This document shows positions 44,168 through 52,204 of a DNA stretch of 64,000 nt, piece by piece. The stretch is from Aureimonas frigidaquae (GTDB lineage: Bacteria > Pseudomonadota > Alphaproteobacteria > Rhizobiales > Rhizobiaceae), in contig NZ_BBWR01000018.1 of assembly GCF_001463905.1 (NCBI RefSeq), positions 1 to 64,000 on the forward strand, written 5' to 3'. A program made the translations under genes and the position numbers. The stretch's first letter is position 1, and the number at the start of each line of letters is the position of its first letter. Below the pieces are notes generated by a model. The model saw only the letters and a list, made by a program, of their open reading frames with translations, was not told the origin of the DNA and did no database searches.

Positions 44168-45555
44168 GCACGAAGGGCACCTATGGTGGCTGGACGCGGG
44201 CGATGGACGCCGCGCCCTGTGCGGCGCCAGGCCTTCTAACTGGGCCGGGTGGGCTCGTTGTTCTGTCGCCGCACCCGGACGACGAGACACTCGGTTGCTC
44301 GGCGCTTATCAGGGATGCCGCCGCCCGTCGGCTCCCGCTCGGCATCGTGGCGGTCACGGACGGCGAAGGCTCGCATCGCCAGTCACCGCATATATCGCCG
44401 GCCGAGCTTGCGGCCATCCGCACCTTGGAGCAGGAGGCGGCCGTGGCGGAGCTTGCCGGACCGGCCGCGCAATGGCTGCGCCTCGGCCTGCCGGATGGCG
44501 CAAGCCGCTACGATTCGCGATGGGACGACGCCATCGCTGCGGTCGAGGCCTTCTGCCTGCGCCTCGGGGCCACGGCTGTCGCGGCCCCGCACCCGGACGA
44601 TCCGCACCCCGACCATCATGCAACGGCCGAAATGGTCCTTTGCCTGCGCGAGCGCCTGCCCGGACTGAGAGTCCTGTTCTATGAGATCTGGTCCTATCGC
44701 CTGGGGGTGGATGCGCCCTTCCGCAATGCCGGACTCAGCGCCTTCCGCACGCCGACGCCGCGGGACGACAAGCGCAGAGCGCTGGCCTGCCATCGCAGCC
44801 AGCTTGGCCTGGTGGTTCCCGATAGCGAGGGTGCGTTCCGCCTGCCCGATTGGTTCTTGAAACAACATGATGGACCGCTGGAGCGGATCGCGTGGCTCGA
44901 CATGCCGGGACAGTGTCCCAAGGCCGATCATTTCGACCGGCTCTATGCGGACGGCGCCGATCCCTTCGGAGTCCGTGACCGGCACTACGAATTGGAAAAG
45001 CGGGCGGCATCGGCAAGGGTGCTGGCGCGCGAGCGCTACTGCCGCGTCCTCGAGCTCGGCAGCGGTGAAGCCCATTTGTCACGCGATCTTCTGGCCGCCG
45101 GCATGGCCGTTGAGGCGATCGGCGTGGACCGTTCCGCCGGCGTGGTCGCGCAGGCGGCACGGGATGCGCCGGACGGTTTGAGCCTTATCGTCGGATCGCT
45201 CCCGGACGATCTGCCACAAGGTCGGTTCGACCTCATCCTCCTGCCGGAAATCCTCTACTATCTGTCGGAAGCCGAGCTGCGCCGGCTCGCCGCGCGGCTG
45301 CCGCACCATCTGACCGACGACGCGCAGATCCTGATCGTCAGCTATCGCGGCCCGACCGACACGCCGCTCGACGGCATCGCCGCCGCCGATTTCCTCATGG
45401 CCTCGCTCGGTGCGGTGCTGCGGCCCGTCACGCGGCAGGATCATCCCGCCTATCGGCTGGATCTTCTCGCATACGATCCCGGATGCGCAGAAGATCGGGC
45501 AGGTGGCGCACAAGATCGGAGTGGCGTAAGCGCCGTCGCGCAAGGCGCGGACTGA
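44164..45555 (+). CDS. PIG-L deacetylase fused to NodS-like methyltransferase
   Basis: Bifunctional protein of 463 residues. Residues about 25-240 form a PIG-L/LmbE zinc deacetylase, with ligands in SPHPDDETLG (H37, D40) and in the second motif PHPDDPHPDHH. Residues about 260-440 form a class I SAM methyltransferase of the NodS type: DHFDRLYADGADPFGVRDRH, then motif I VLELGSGEAHLSR near 296. In Nod factor biosynthesis, deacetylation and N-methylation of a terminal glucosamine are done by separate proteins NodB and NodS; here analogous steps sit in one chain. The last 128 bp overlap the convergent GT2 gene, and residues after about 437 (YDPGCAEDRAGG) look like an unconserved tail. Activity is inferred. 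Confidence 0.85.
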   Translation: MSTKGTYGGWTRAMDAAPCAAPGLLTGPGGLVVLSPHPDDETLGCSALIRDAAARRLPLGIVAVTDGEGSHRQSPHISPAELAAIRTLEQEAAVAELAGPAAQWLRLGLPDGASRYDSRWDDAIAAVEAFCLRLGATAVAAPHPDDPHPDHHATAEMVLCLRERLPGLRVLFYEIWSYRLGVDAPFRNAGLSAFRTPTPRDDKRRALACHRSQLGLVVPDSEGAFRLPDWFLKQHDGPLERIAWLDMPGQCPKADHFDRLYADGADPFGVRDRHYELEKRAASARVLARERYCRVLELGSGEAHLSRDLLAAGMAVEAIGVDRSAGVVAQAARDAPDGLSLIVGSLPDDLPQGRFDLILLPEILYYLSEAELRRLAARLPHHLTDDAQILIVSYRGPTDTPLDGIAAADFLMASLGAVLRPVTRQDHPAYRLDLLAYDPGCAEDRAGGAQDRSGVSAVAQGAD

Positions 45556-46594
45556 GCTCTTCCACCTGCATCCAGGCGAGCCCGTCCCCCGCTTCGGCAA
45601 GGCGGCCGATGCCCTCGCCCGGCACATCCAGGAAGGCCAGGAGCCGCAGGCGTTCCGAGCGGCCGGCAGCGCTAAGGAAGGCCTTCTGCGCCTGCAGGCG
45701 CGTCAATAGGGCAGCGGGCGGCTCCAGGAGTTCGTCCACGAGGGGGTCCACCTCTTCCCGGCTGCGCTTCAATTCGTCCGACAGGCCGCCGGGTGCCCGC
45801 CCATCGAGCCGGCATGATGTCAGAACCTGTGGCCCGTCGCTGTAGCGAATGCGCATTTCCATGGCGGCGCAGAGGCGGCGCAGTGCCCTGTCCTCCCCGC
45901 TGACCGGCGTCGGCAATCCGCCGATGCGCTCATAGGCCCGCGACGTGATGGCAAAGTTCGCGCCGCCAATATTGCCGTGATGCGGCCAGGGATTGTCGGC
46001 ATCGGGCAGGATACGTTCGGCGATTTCCCGGCTGGACACCCGATACTCGCGCACGACGCGGTCGGCGTCCGGGTCCGATGGCGGCAGGCAAGCGGCTTCG
46101 GCCTCAATGAAGCCGATGGCCCCGCAGATGAGGTCGAAGCCCTCCGCCAAGTGCCCTTCATAGGCACTGCGCAAGCCGGGTTGCACCAACGTGTCCGCAT
46201 CCGTCGACAAAAGCGCGGCCTGCGGCGCCAGAGCATGGGCAAGGTCCATGGCCAGGCGCCGCGCGCGCGGGGCAGATCCTGTCCCCGGCTCAAAATCGCC
46301 GTCGATCAGGAGGACGGGCCGCCGCCAGCCTGCCAGAGCACGCAGGGCGTTGCCGGCCGTATCGTCGCGGCAGCCATTCGTCAGAAGGACAAGGCCGTCA
46401 CTTTGCCCGAGCTCCCGGTCGAGCGCGGCGATGCTGGCGGCGACGCGGCTTTCCTCGTCACGGGCGGGGATACAGGCCACCAGCCCGCATTCCGCAAACT
46501 CCGCAAAGCCGGAACCGGCATGGACGAATCGGCTGTCGAAGGGGGACTGGGCGAGCATCGCCTCGACGTCATTGCCAAGCGGCGCCATTCCCAT
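45428..46594 (-). CDS. GT2-family glycosyltransferase
   Basis: GT-A fold protein of 388 residues. The nucleotide-binding strand is GLVACIPARDEESRVAASIAAL, the metal site LLSTDADTLVQPG carries a DAD triad, and GGANFAITSRAYERIGGLPT is the usual later block. From memory, GT2 proteins of this type often accompany PIG-L/NodS fusion genes. Here it is convergent and shares 128 bp with that gene. Alternative in-frame starts lie 2 and 12 codons downstream; the first ATG at 46594 is kept because GAGG lies a little upstream. Its C-terminal 60 residues are helical and charged. Confidence 0.88.
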   Translation of the reverse strand: MGMAPLGNDVEAMLAQSPFDSRFVHAGSGFAEFAECGLVACIPARDEESRVAASIAALDRELGQSDGLVLLTNGCRDDTAGNALRALAGWRRPVLLIDGDFEPGTGSAPRARRLAMDLAHALAPQAALLSTDADTLVQPGLRSAYEGHLAEGFDLICGAIGFIEAEAACLPPSDPDADRVVREYRVSSREIAERILPDADNPWPHHGNIGGANFAITSRAYERIGGLPTPVSGEDRALRRLCAAMEMRIRYSDGPQVLTSCRLDGRAPGGLSDELKRSREEVDPLVDELLEPPAALLTRLQAQKAFLSAAGRSERLRLLAFLDVPGEGIGRLAEAGDGLAWMQVEELSPRLARRRLRHSDLVRHLPDLLRIRDRMREDPADRRDDPAA

Positions 46595-46641
46595 CCCCGA
46601 CCCATCCTCTTCGACGACGCATCATATGGGACGGGTTGCCG

Positions 46642-47526
46642 TCAGAACCATTGGTTCTTCCGCATCTGGCTCAAATAGCGCTTCATGCGGATCAGCCTTT
46701 GGCTTTCCACGCGGCCGAGCCGCCGCGCGACGAGCGTCGACAGGATGTCCACCACCACCAACGCGGCGATGCGCGATGTGGTGGGCGTGTAGATATCCGT
46801 ATTGTCGAGGGTCTCGACGTTCAGGATGATGTCGGAGTAATTGGCAAGCGCCGTGTGCGAAGCGCCGGTGATGGCGATCACCTTGGCGCCCTGTTCGCGC
46901 GCCAGGCGCGCCAGTTCCACGATGGACAGGGTCGCGCCGGTGTTGGAAATCGCCACCGCGACATCCCCCGGGCGCAGCATCGACGCGGCCATCAATTGTT
47001 GATGGCTATCCATCGTGGCGTGGCATGGCACGCCGAGCAGCGGAAATTTTTGCTGCAGGTCCTGCGCCACGATGGCCGAGGCGCCGAAACCGAAAATCTC
47101 CACGCTGCGGGCCGTCAGGATCAGCTCCACCGCCGCGTTCATCTGCGTAATGTCGAGGTGGTGACGCGCCCAGTCGAGGGAGGTCATGGTGTAGTCGAAG
47201 ATCTTGGCGACCACTTCCTGCGGGCCGTCCTCCTCGGCAATGGCCGACTGGGTTGCCGGTGTTCCGAGGGCAAGGCTCTGGGCAAGCCTGATCTTGAAGT
47301 CCTTGTAGCCTTCGCAGCCAATGGCCGAGCAGAAGCGGATGACGGTCGGCTGGCTGACCTCGGCCAGCTCGGCCGTCTCAGCCACGGTCGCATTCAGGAA
47401 ACGATGCGGGTTTTCCAGAATCGCATCGGCGACCCGGCGGTCGGACTTGCGCAGATCCGGCCGCATCATGCGCATCGTCTCCAGGACGTTGCGCCCAGTT
47501 ATGATGGTGTCCGCCTGGTTGCTCAT
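46642..47526 (-). CDS. RpiR-family regulator, HexR-like
   Basis: Regulator of 294 residues. The helix-turn-helix region (about 20-95, including AELAEVSQPTVIRFCSAIGCEG) and the SIS domain (about 125-260, with VEIFGFGASAIVAQDLQQKF and SNTGATLSIVELARLAREQG) closely resemble HexR, which binds 2-keto-3-deoxy-6-phosphogluconate or similar in Proteobacteria. It is the last gene of the leftward operon that begins at the cupin gene. It probably regulates both that operon and the divergent RbsBAC-type transport operon through sites in their shared intergenic region, where a HexR-like box can be seen. Confidence 0.92.
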   Translation of the reverse strand: MSNQADTIITGRNVLETMRMMRPDLRKSDRRVADAILENPHRFLNATVAETAELAEVSQPTVIRFCSAIGCEGYKDFKIRLAQSLALGTPATQSAIAEEDGPQEVVAKIFDYTMTSLDWARHHLDITQMNAAVELILTARSVEIFGFGASAIVAQDLQQKFPLLGVPCHATMDSHQQLMAASMLRPGDVAVAISNTGATLSIVELARLAREQGAKVIAITGASHTALANYSDIILNVETLDNTDIYTPTTSRIAALVVVDILSTLVARRLGRVESQRLIRMKRYLSQMRKNQWF

Positions 47527-47540
47527 TGCCTATGCCCGCT

Positions 47541-48395
47541 TCAATCCTGTGCCAGACCATAGACAAGGCCGGTCTCAGCCGCCACTGCATGCGCAAGCGC
47601 GCTGTCGCGGGCAGCAGCCTCCACCGCAGCCCGCGGCACCGTATTGAAGTCGAACATGCCGAAATGATGGGCGATCAGCGCATCGATGCCGGCGGACCGG
47701 CATAGAAGGATCGCTTCCTCCATCGTCAGGTTGCCGGGCACGCCGCCGGCGGCGCGCTCGGCATCGCGCCCGTTGACGGGCATGAGGGCAAGATCGGCGC
47801 CGAGCGCCGCCAGTTCGGCGGACTGGCCCTCGAAGGGGATCGTGTCCCCCGTGTGAAGGATGGTCGCACCGCCGATCCGCATGGCAAGGCCGAGAAAGAG
47901 ATGGTTGCCATCGCCGTCGCGCTCGATCCGTTCATGCGCCGCGCGAACCGCACGGATGCGAAGGCCCGGCAGCGCCAGTTCATCGCCCGCATCCATCCCG
48001 TGCAGGCGGCCGGGCGCGATGCCGGAGCGGGTGGCCGCCACGGCAAGGCTCGCCCGCGGCACGACGAGCACCGCGTCCGGATTGGCCTCCAGCAATGGCG
48101 GCAGCGTCCCCAGATCGAGATGGTCCGTATGGGCATGCGTCGCCAGAACGGCATCGACATGTCTGATCTCATCCGCCGCGACGGGCGGCGGCATCATCCG
48201 ACTGTGCGGGTAGCGCGTGCCGGCATATTTCTGCGCCAGGCTGTCGGACAGGTAGGGATCGATCACCAGCCGGCGGCCCCCGCCCTCGATGACGAAACCC
48301 GCCTGCCCGAGCCAGAACAGGCGAATGGCGGCCTGCGGGGGCTGCGCAAGATAGGCCGCAAGCGGTGCCTTCAGCGGGCTTACGGTCAGCGTCAC
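47541..48395 (-). CDS. UlaG-like MBL-fold metallohydrolase, GTG start
   Basis: Metallo-beta-lactamase-fold hydrolase of 284 residues resembling UlaG (L-ascorbate-6-phosphate lactonase) and related enzymes. The metal motif THAHTDHLD gives H87, H89, D91 and H92; HTGDT and a late IAHHFGMFDFN supply further ligands. A lactone- or phosphodiester-opening role is plausible. The GTG at 48395 overlaps the dehydrogenase stop by 4 bases (GTGA), matching the coupling style of this window; the long open frame upstream is antisense noise within the dehydrogenase gene. It sits between a 2-hydroxyacid dehydrogenase and the HexR-like regulator. Confidence 0.86.
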   Translation of the reverse strand: MTLTVSPLKAPLAAYLAQPPQAAIRLFWLGQAGFVIEGGGRRLVIDPYLSDSLAQKYAGTRYPHSRMMPPPVAADEIRHVDAVLATHAHTDHLDLGTLPPLLEANPDAVLVVPRASLAVAATRSGIAPGRLHGMDAGDELALPGLRIRAVRAAHERIERDGDGNHLFLGLAMRIGGATILHTGDTIPFEGQSAELAALGADLALMPVNGRDAERAAGGVPGNLTMEEAILLCRSAGIDALIAHHFGMFDFNTVPRAAVEAAARDSALAHAVAAETGLVYGLAQD

Positions 48396-49342
48396 GCCGT
48401 CGCCCGCCGTTCCGCGCCATCCGCCAGATGCGCCAGGAGATTGTCCACCGCGGCCTCGGTGGCACGGTGGACGCTCGCATCCGTCAACCCGCCGATGTGG
48501 CTCGTCGCGATGACTCGCGGATGTGCCGCAAGCCCGCCGGCCGAAGGCGGCTCGACGGCAAAGACATCCGTCGCGTAGGTTGCAAGGGCGCCCCGGTCGA
48601 GCGCCTGGAGCAGCGCTTCCTCTTCCACGAGCTGGGCGCGCGCGGTGTTGATCAGGATGGCGTCGCCCTTCATCCGTGCCAGCGCCGCGCCGTCGATCAT
48701 GGGCCGGCCGTCCGCCGGCATCGGACAATGCAGGCTGACGATATCGGCCCGGGGCAGGAGTTCATCCAGTTCCACGAAGGCGACATCCGCCGCCAGCGCG
48801 CCGAGCGCAGGGCGGAACGGATCGACCGCCAGGACGGTGGCGCCCATGGCGAGCATGGTCCGCGCGACACGCCGCCCGATGGCCCCCATTCCGACGATGC
48901 CGACGACCGCGCCGTCGATTTCCCGCCCCTTGGGCCGGGGCCATTCGCCGGCCCGCACGCCGGCCGCGACCTGCGGCAGGTGACGGCAGGCCGCAAGGGC
49001 GAGCGCCACGGCAAGTTCGGCCACGCCGGCCGCATTGGCCGCCATGGCCCTGGCAACGGCGATGCCCCGCTCTTCCAGGTGCCCGAGCGGCAGATTGTCG
49101 ATGCCCGATCCGTTGCGGCTGATGATGCGCAGCCTTTCGGCCGCTGCCACAACGGCGGGCGAAACCGGCTCCACACCGGCCAGCCATCCGTCGATCTCTG
49201 CGATAAGCTCGATGAGTTCGGCTTCGCTCGGCATCTGCCCGGGCCGGCAGAAGACGAGTTCATGCCCCGCATGTTCGAGGCGGCCGAGAACCTGCGGCGG
49301 CTCGGCCGTCAGGGAACGCGGCGTGACGAGGATACGGGCCAT
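48392..49342 (-). CDS. D-isomer-specific 2-hydroxyacid dehydrogenase
   Basis: NAD(P)-dependent oxidoreductase of 316 residues, like phosphoglycerate or glyoxylate/hydroxypyruvate reductases. The Rossmann motif is GIVGMGAIGRRVA at about 145-157. Catalytic residues of the family can be traced: arginine in INTARAQLVEEEAL, glutamate in the following helix, and histidine in ATSHIGG. It starts 4 bp after the shikimate-dehydrogenase-like gene and overlaps the metallohydrolase gene. The substrate is probably a sugar-derived keto or hydroxy acid, but specificity is not visible. Confidence 0.9.
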   Translation of the reverse strand: MARILVTPRSLTAEPPQVLGRLEHAGHELVFCRPGQMPSEAELIELIAEIDGWLAGVEPVSPAVVAAAERLRIISRNGSGIDNLPLGHLEERGIAVARAMAANAAGVAELAVALALAACRHLPQVAAGVRAGEWPRPKGREIDGAVVGIVGMGAIGRRVARTMLAMGATVLAVDPFRPALGALAADVAFVELDELLPRADIVSLHCPMPADGRPMIDGAALARMKGDAILINTARAQLVEEEALLQALDRGALATYATDVFAVEPPSAGGLAAHPRVIATSHIGGLTDASVHRATEAAVDNLLAHLADGAERRATA

Positions 49343-49346
49343 TGCG

Positions 49347-50300
49347 TCAACCCCGCACCGTGTCGAGCGCGACGCGCGTCAGGCGGTCGATGGTCCCCGC
49401 ATCCGTGCCGATGCGGATGTGGAAGACTTCGGCGATCACCTGCGTCCAGCCGTGGATGAAATAGGTCCAGCCATCCACGATCGTCAGGTTCCGCGCCTCC
49501 GCCTGGCTGCGCGCCTGATCCAGGAAGATGAGATCGCCGCGGTAGTTCAGATCCCAGACGACGGCATCCTGCGGGAAAATGGCGGCATCGGTGAACGGCG
49601 AGCCCGGCGCATCCTTGCCGAGCCCCGTCGCATTGATGACGAGCGAGCCCGGCCGCAGCGTTGCCAGAACGGCATCGTTGTCCGCCGGCGTCGGGGCGAG
49701 CACATAGTCCAGGGGAACGTCGGTCGGTATCTGCGTATGGATATGCGCGATTTCGTCGAGCCGCGGCCGGGACCGGTTCGAGACGACGATCCGGTGCGGC
49801 ACGTCCGCCCCGCGCTCCTGGCGCATGAGGTGCCAGGTCAGGGCGATGGTCGAGCCGCCGGCGCCGATGGAGTAGAGGTCCGCGCCCGTCCTGGCGAAGT
49901 AACCCTCGCCCAGGAAGCCGTCTATCGCCAGCCCGGACGAAATCGGGTCCTTGGCATGGCAGACGAGCTTGCCGCCTTGCTTGGAAATGCAGGAGGTTTC
50001 CTTCAGCAATTGCGCGAAGGGATCGATCTCGTCGAACATGTCGCGGCAGGCGTTGAAGAGGTCGATCTTGTGCGTCGTCACCAGCGCGCCGGCCGACATG
50101 GGATCGTCCCGAATGAAGGCGACCGCCGCGCGATAGGCTTGCGGATCGGCATGCAGCGGAAAGTCGATGCCCTTGATCTCGACATCGCCGAGGCCGAGTT
50201 CCCGCGCCCAGGCGGGAAAGACCTTCATGATGGAGCTCTTGGCGGTCGTCACGCCGATGAAGTAGAGCGTCGGACGCTCAGCGGGTTCATAGATCGTCAT
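49347..50300 (-). CDS. Shikimate/quinate dehydrogenase-like oxidoreductase
   Basis: Oxidoreductase of 317 residues of the shikimate 5-dehydrogenase family. The N-terminal substrate domain includes GALVTTHKIDLF, with the family lysine K in THK, and the C-terminal Rossmann domain has SIGAGGSTIALTWHL. The substrate domain is longer and quite different from AroE (for example LYFIGVTTAKSSIMKVFPAW in place of the usual YxVxGxPIxHSxSP). A dedicated catabolic role on a cyclitol or a related polyol is therefore more likely than aromatic biosynthesis. It overlaps the cupin gene by 4 bases (start ATG at 50300). Confidence 0.83.
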   Translation of the reverse strand: MTIYEPAERPTLYFIGVTTAKSSIMKVFPAWARELGLGDVEIKGIDFPLHADPQAYRAAVAFIRDDPMSAGALVTTHKIDLFNACRDMFDEIDPFAQLLKETSCISKQGGKLVCHAKDPISSGLAIDGFLGEGYFARTGADLYSIGAGGSTIALTWHLMRQERGADVPHRIVVSNRSRPRLDEIAHIHTQIPTDVPLDYVLAPTPADNDAVLATLRPGSLVINATGLGKDAPGSPFTDAAIFPQDAVVWDLNYRGDLIFLDQARSQAEARNLTIVDGWTYFIHGWTQVIAEVFHIRIGTDAGTIDRLTRVALDTVRG

Positions 50301-50932
50301 GCCGCCACGCCTTCCGGAGCCAGGATGGCGTCGATTTCGGCCCTGGTGCGGTTGCGCCAGTCGGGGTTGTCCTGCGTGGTCCAACCGCCGGCCCCATCGT
50401 CCACGATGCGGTACCGCATGCCGCCCGAGCGTTCGATGATTCCGTAATCCTGGCCCGAATCCGCCGGATAGGCGAAGAACATGACGAGGTCTTCGCGCCC
50501 CACATTGACCGACCGGTGGATCCAGTAAGGCGGGACGTAGCAGACCTGGCCCGGCGCCATTTCGATGATCTTGCTGGTGCCGTCCGGGCTTTCGAGCTGC
50601 ATCAGCCCTTTGCCCGACAGTGTATGGTAGATTTCCGGACGGTCGCCACGCGCGTGGATATGGCCGCGCGTCAGGAAATACTCGTCGCCGACCTTGCCCG
50701 GCTCCATGCGCGTCACGCCCATGATGAGGTCCGACGTCTTCGCCCCGGGCGTATAGGAAGTCACCTCGTAGGCCACCTCGTCCGCGCGTCGATCGAGAAT
50801 CGCGGCAAAGGCATCCGCATCCCTGTACAGGCCGGCTAGATCGCGGAAATGCTTCTGGTAATGCCCGTTGGCATTGTCCAGACGCCCCTGTTCAACCGCG
50901 ATATCGCACAGCCAAGGCTCAGCGAACTCCAT
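50297..50932 (-). CDS. Cupin-type glucose-6-phosphate isomerase family protein
   Basis: Cupin protein of 211 residues of the archaeal-type phosphoglucose isomerase family. The metal motif is H91-x-H93-x6-E100 in GHIHARGDRPE, followed by a GKGLMQLE turn and a second-cupin-motif histidine in PPYWIHRSVN. Family members interconvert glucose-6-phosphate and fructose-6-phosphate; a related sugar phosphate is possible here. The ATG at 50932 has a strong GGGAGGG site about 5 nt upstream and is preferred over an ATG at 50986. It is first in the leftward operon and divergent from the binding-protein gene. Confidence 0.87.
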   Translation of the reverse strand: MEFAEPWLCDIAVEQGRLDNANGHYQKHFRDLAGLYRDADAFAAILDRRADEVAYEVTSYTPGAKTSDLIMGVTRMEPGKVGDEYFLTRGHIHARGDRPEIYHTLSGKGLMQLESPDGTSKIIEMAPGQVCYVPPYWIHRSVNVGREDLVMFFAYPADSGQDYGIIERSGGMRYRIVDDGAGGWTTQDNPDWRNRTRAEIDAILAPEGVAA

Positions 50933-50946
50933 CAAACCCTCCCAAT

Positions 50947-50967
50947 TTACGTAACTCTGATACGTGA
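50947..50967. promoter_or_regulatory. Inverted repeat TTACGTA-N7-TACGTGA
   Basis: TTACGTA (50947-50953) and TACGTGA (50961-50967) pair at 6 of 7 positions around a 7-bp spacer. The left arm also contains the perfect palindrome TTACGTAA (50947-50954). It lies just before the ribosome site of the cupin gene, so binding would affect the leftward operon. The binding protein is unknown. Confidence 0.4.
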
Positions 50968-51012
50968 TTTGCCCAATCATTGGCACGCAACAAGCAGCTT
51001 ATCAACCTATCT

Positions 51013-51027
51013 CGTAATTTTGCTACA
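51013..51027. promoter_or_regulatory. HexR-like half-palindrome CGTAATTTTGCTACA
   Basis: This 15-bp site agrees with the known HexR consensus TGTARTTNAAYTACA at about 11 positions; the outer GTA and TAC arms are intact and the inner right half deviates. It lies about 19 bp upstream of a possible -35 box of the rightward transport operon. The HexR-like regulator encoded at 46.6-47.5 kb is the obvious candidate to bind. Confidence 0.4.
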
Positions 51028-51045
51028 TTTCTGGAAAGTTTTCGG

Positions 51046-51074
51046 TTGACCGGTTGCGGTCGCGCGACTAGCGT
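51046..51074 (+). promoter_or_regulatory. Possible promoter of the RbsBAC-type operon
   Basis: TTGACC at 51046-51051 and TAGCGT at 51069-51074 are separated by 17 bases. The -35 is good and the -10 only fair. The leader would be about 75 nt, ending in GGGAGG five bases before the binding-protein ATG. The element fits the position of the operon start but is not strong on its own. Confidence 0.35.
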
Positions 51075-51156
51075 CCTGTTCCAGGGTTCGGCAGGTGGCG
51101 GCAACCGGGAGTGATGGTTTCCGCCGGCCCCGCCGAACTGACCTTGGGAGGATGAC

Positions 51157-52122
51157 ATGAAGCTTGCTGCCCTCGTCGGCGCCCTTGCGGGTGCCACGAT
51201 GATGACGTCTGCCGCTATGGCGCAGGAATCCTGCTCCGTCGGCATTTCCATGTACACGCTCGGCGCGCCCTATTTCGCCGCGCAGGAAGTGGCCGCCCGC
51301 CAGGCGGCGGAAGCGGCCGGCTGCACCGTGCGCTCGGCCGACGGCCAGAACGACATGGTCAAGCAGATCGGCGATATCGAGGACATGGTCGCCTCGGGCG
51401 TCAATGTCCTGATCGTCAACCCGCGTGACTCGCTGGGCCTCGTCCCGGCCGTGAACGCCGCGACGGCCGAAGGCGTGCATGTGGTCGCCATGGATTCCAT
51501 GCTGGATCCCTCCGCCGACTTCATCACCAACGTGTCGGCCTCCAACGAGGCGAACGGCAAGCTCGTCGGCGCCTGGCTCGCCCAGAAGATGGGCAACACG
51601 CCACTCAAGATCGCGCTGATCTCCGGCTCGCAGGGCAATGTCGTCGGCCAGGCTCGGCGCCTCGGCGTCCTGACCGGCCTCATGGACGCGCTCCTGACCA
51701 ACAACGGCAGCGCCAACGTCCAGATCGTCGGCCAGGGCTGGGGCAACTGGGCCACCGAAGGCGGCCTGAACGCCATGGAAGATCTTCTGACCGCCCATCC
51801 CGACATCAACGTCGTCCTGGGTGAAAACGACTCCATGGTGATCGGCGCGCGCGAAGCGCTGAAAGCCGCCAACCGGCTGGACGGCGTTTTGCTCGTGGCG
51901 GCGGCCGACGGCCAGAAGGAAGCCTACCAGCTCATCAAGAATGGCGAATATGGTGCAACCGGCCTGAACGATCCGGCCGCGCTCGCCAAGATGGCGGTGG
52001 ATATCGGCGTGAAGGCCCTGAACGGCGAGGAACAGAACCTCACCAAGTTCACCTTCACGGATCCGGCCGCCGTGACGCAGGAGAATGTGGACCAGTACTA
52101 CAAGCAAGACTCCATGTTCTGA
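51157..52122 (+). CDS. RbsB-like sugar ABC transporter substrate-binding protein
   Basis: Periplasmic binding protein of 321 residues of the ribose/galactose (CUT2) class. The signal peptide ends at about residue 22 (SAAMAQ-ES). The fold is visible from the two-lobed pattern: GISMYTLGAPYFAA, then DMVASGVNVLIVNPRDSLGL, LISGSQGNVVGQARRLGVLTGL and the AAADGQKEAYQLI hinge return. GGGAGG lies 5 nt before the ATG. It is followed 82 bp later by the ATPase gene. The ligand cannot be read but belongs to the pentose/hexose/polyol range typical of this class. Confidence 0.94.
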   Translation: MKLAALVGALAGATMMTSAAMAQESCSVGISMYTLGAPYFAAQEVAARQAAEAAGCTVRSADGQNDMVKQIGDIEDMVASGVNVLIVNPRDSLGLVPAVNAATAEGVHVVAMDSMLDPSADFITNVSASNEANGKLVGAWLAQKMGNTPLKIALISGSQGNVVGQARRLGVLTGLMDALLTNNGSANVQIVGQGWGNWATEGGLNAMEDLLTAHPDINVVLGENDSMVIGAREALKAANRLDGVLLVAAADGQKEAYQLIKNGEYGATGLNDPAALAKMAVDIGVKALNGEEQNLTKFTFTDPAAVTQENVDQYYKQDSMF

Positions 52123-52204
52123 CGATGACCCGGTGATGCACGGGCCGCCGGGACAGGTTCCGGCGGCCCGTCCCGGCATTTCAAAGACCAGGAGGGACGA
52201 AGCC

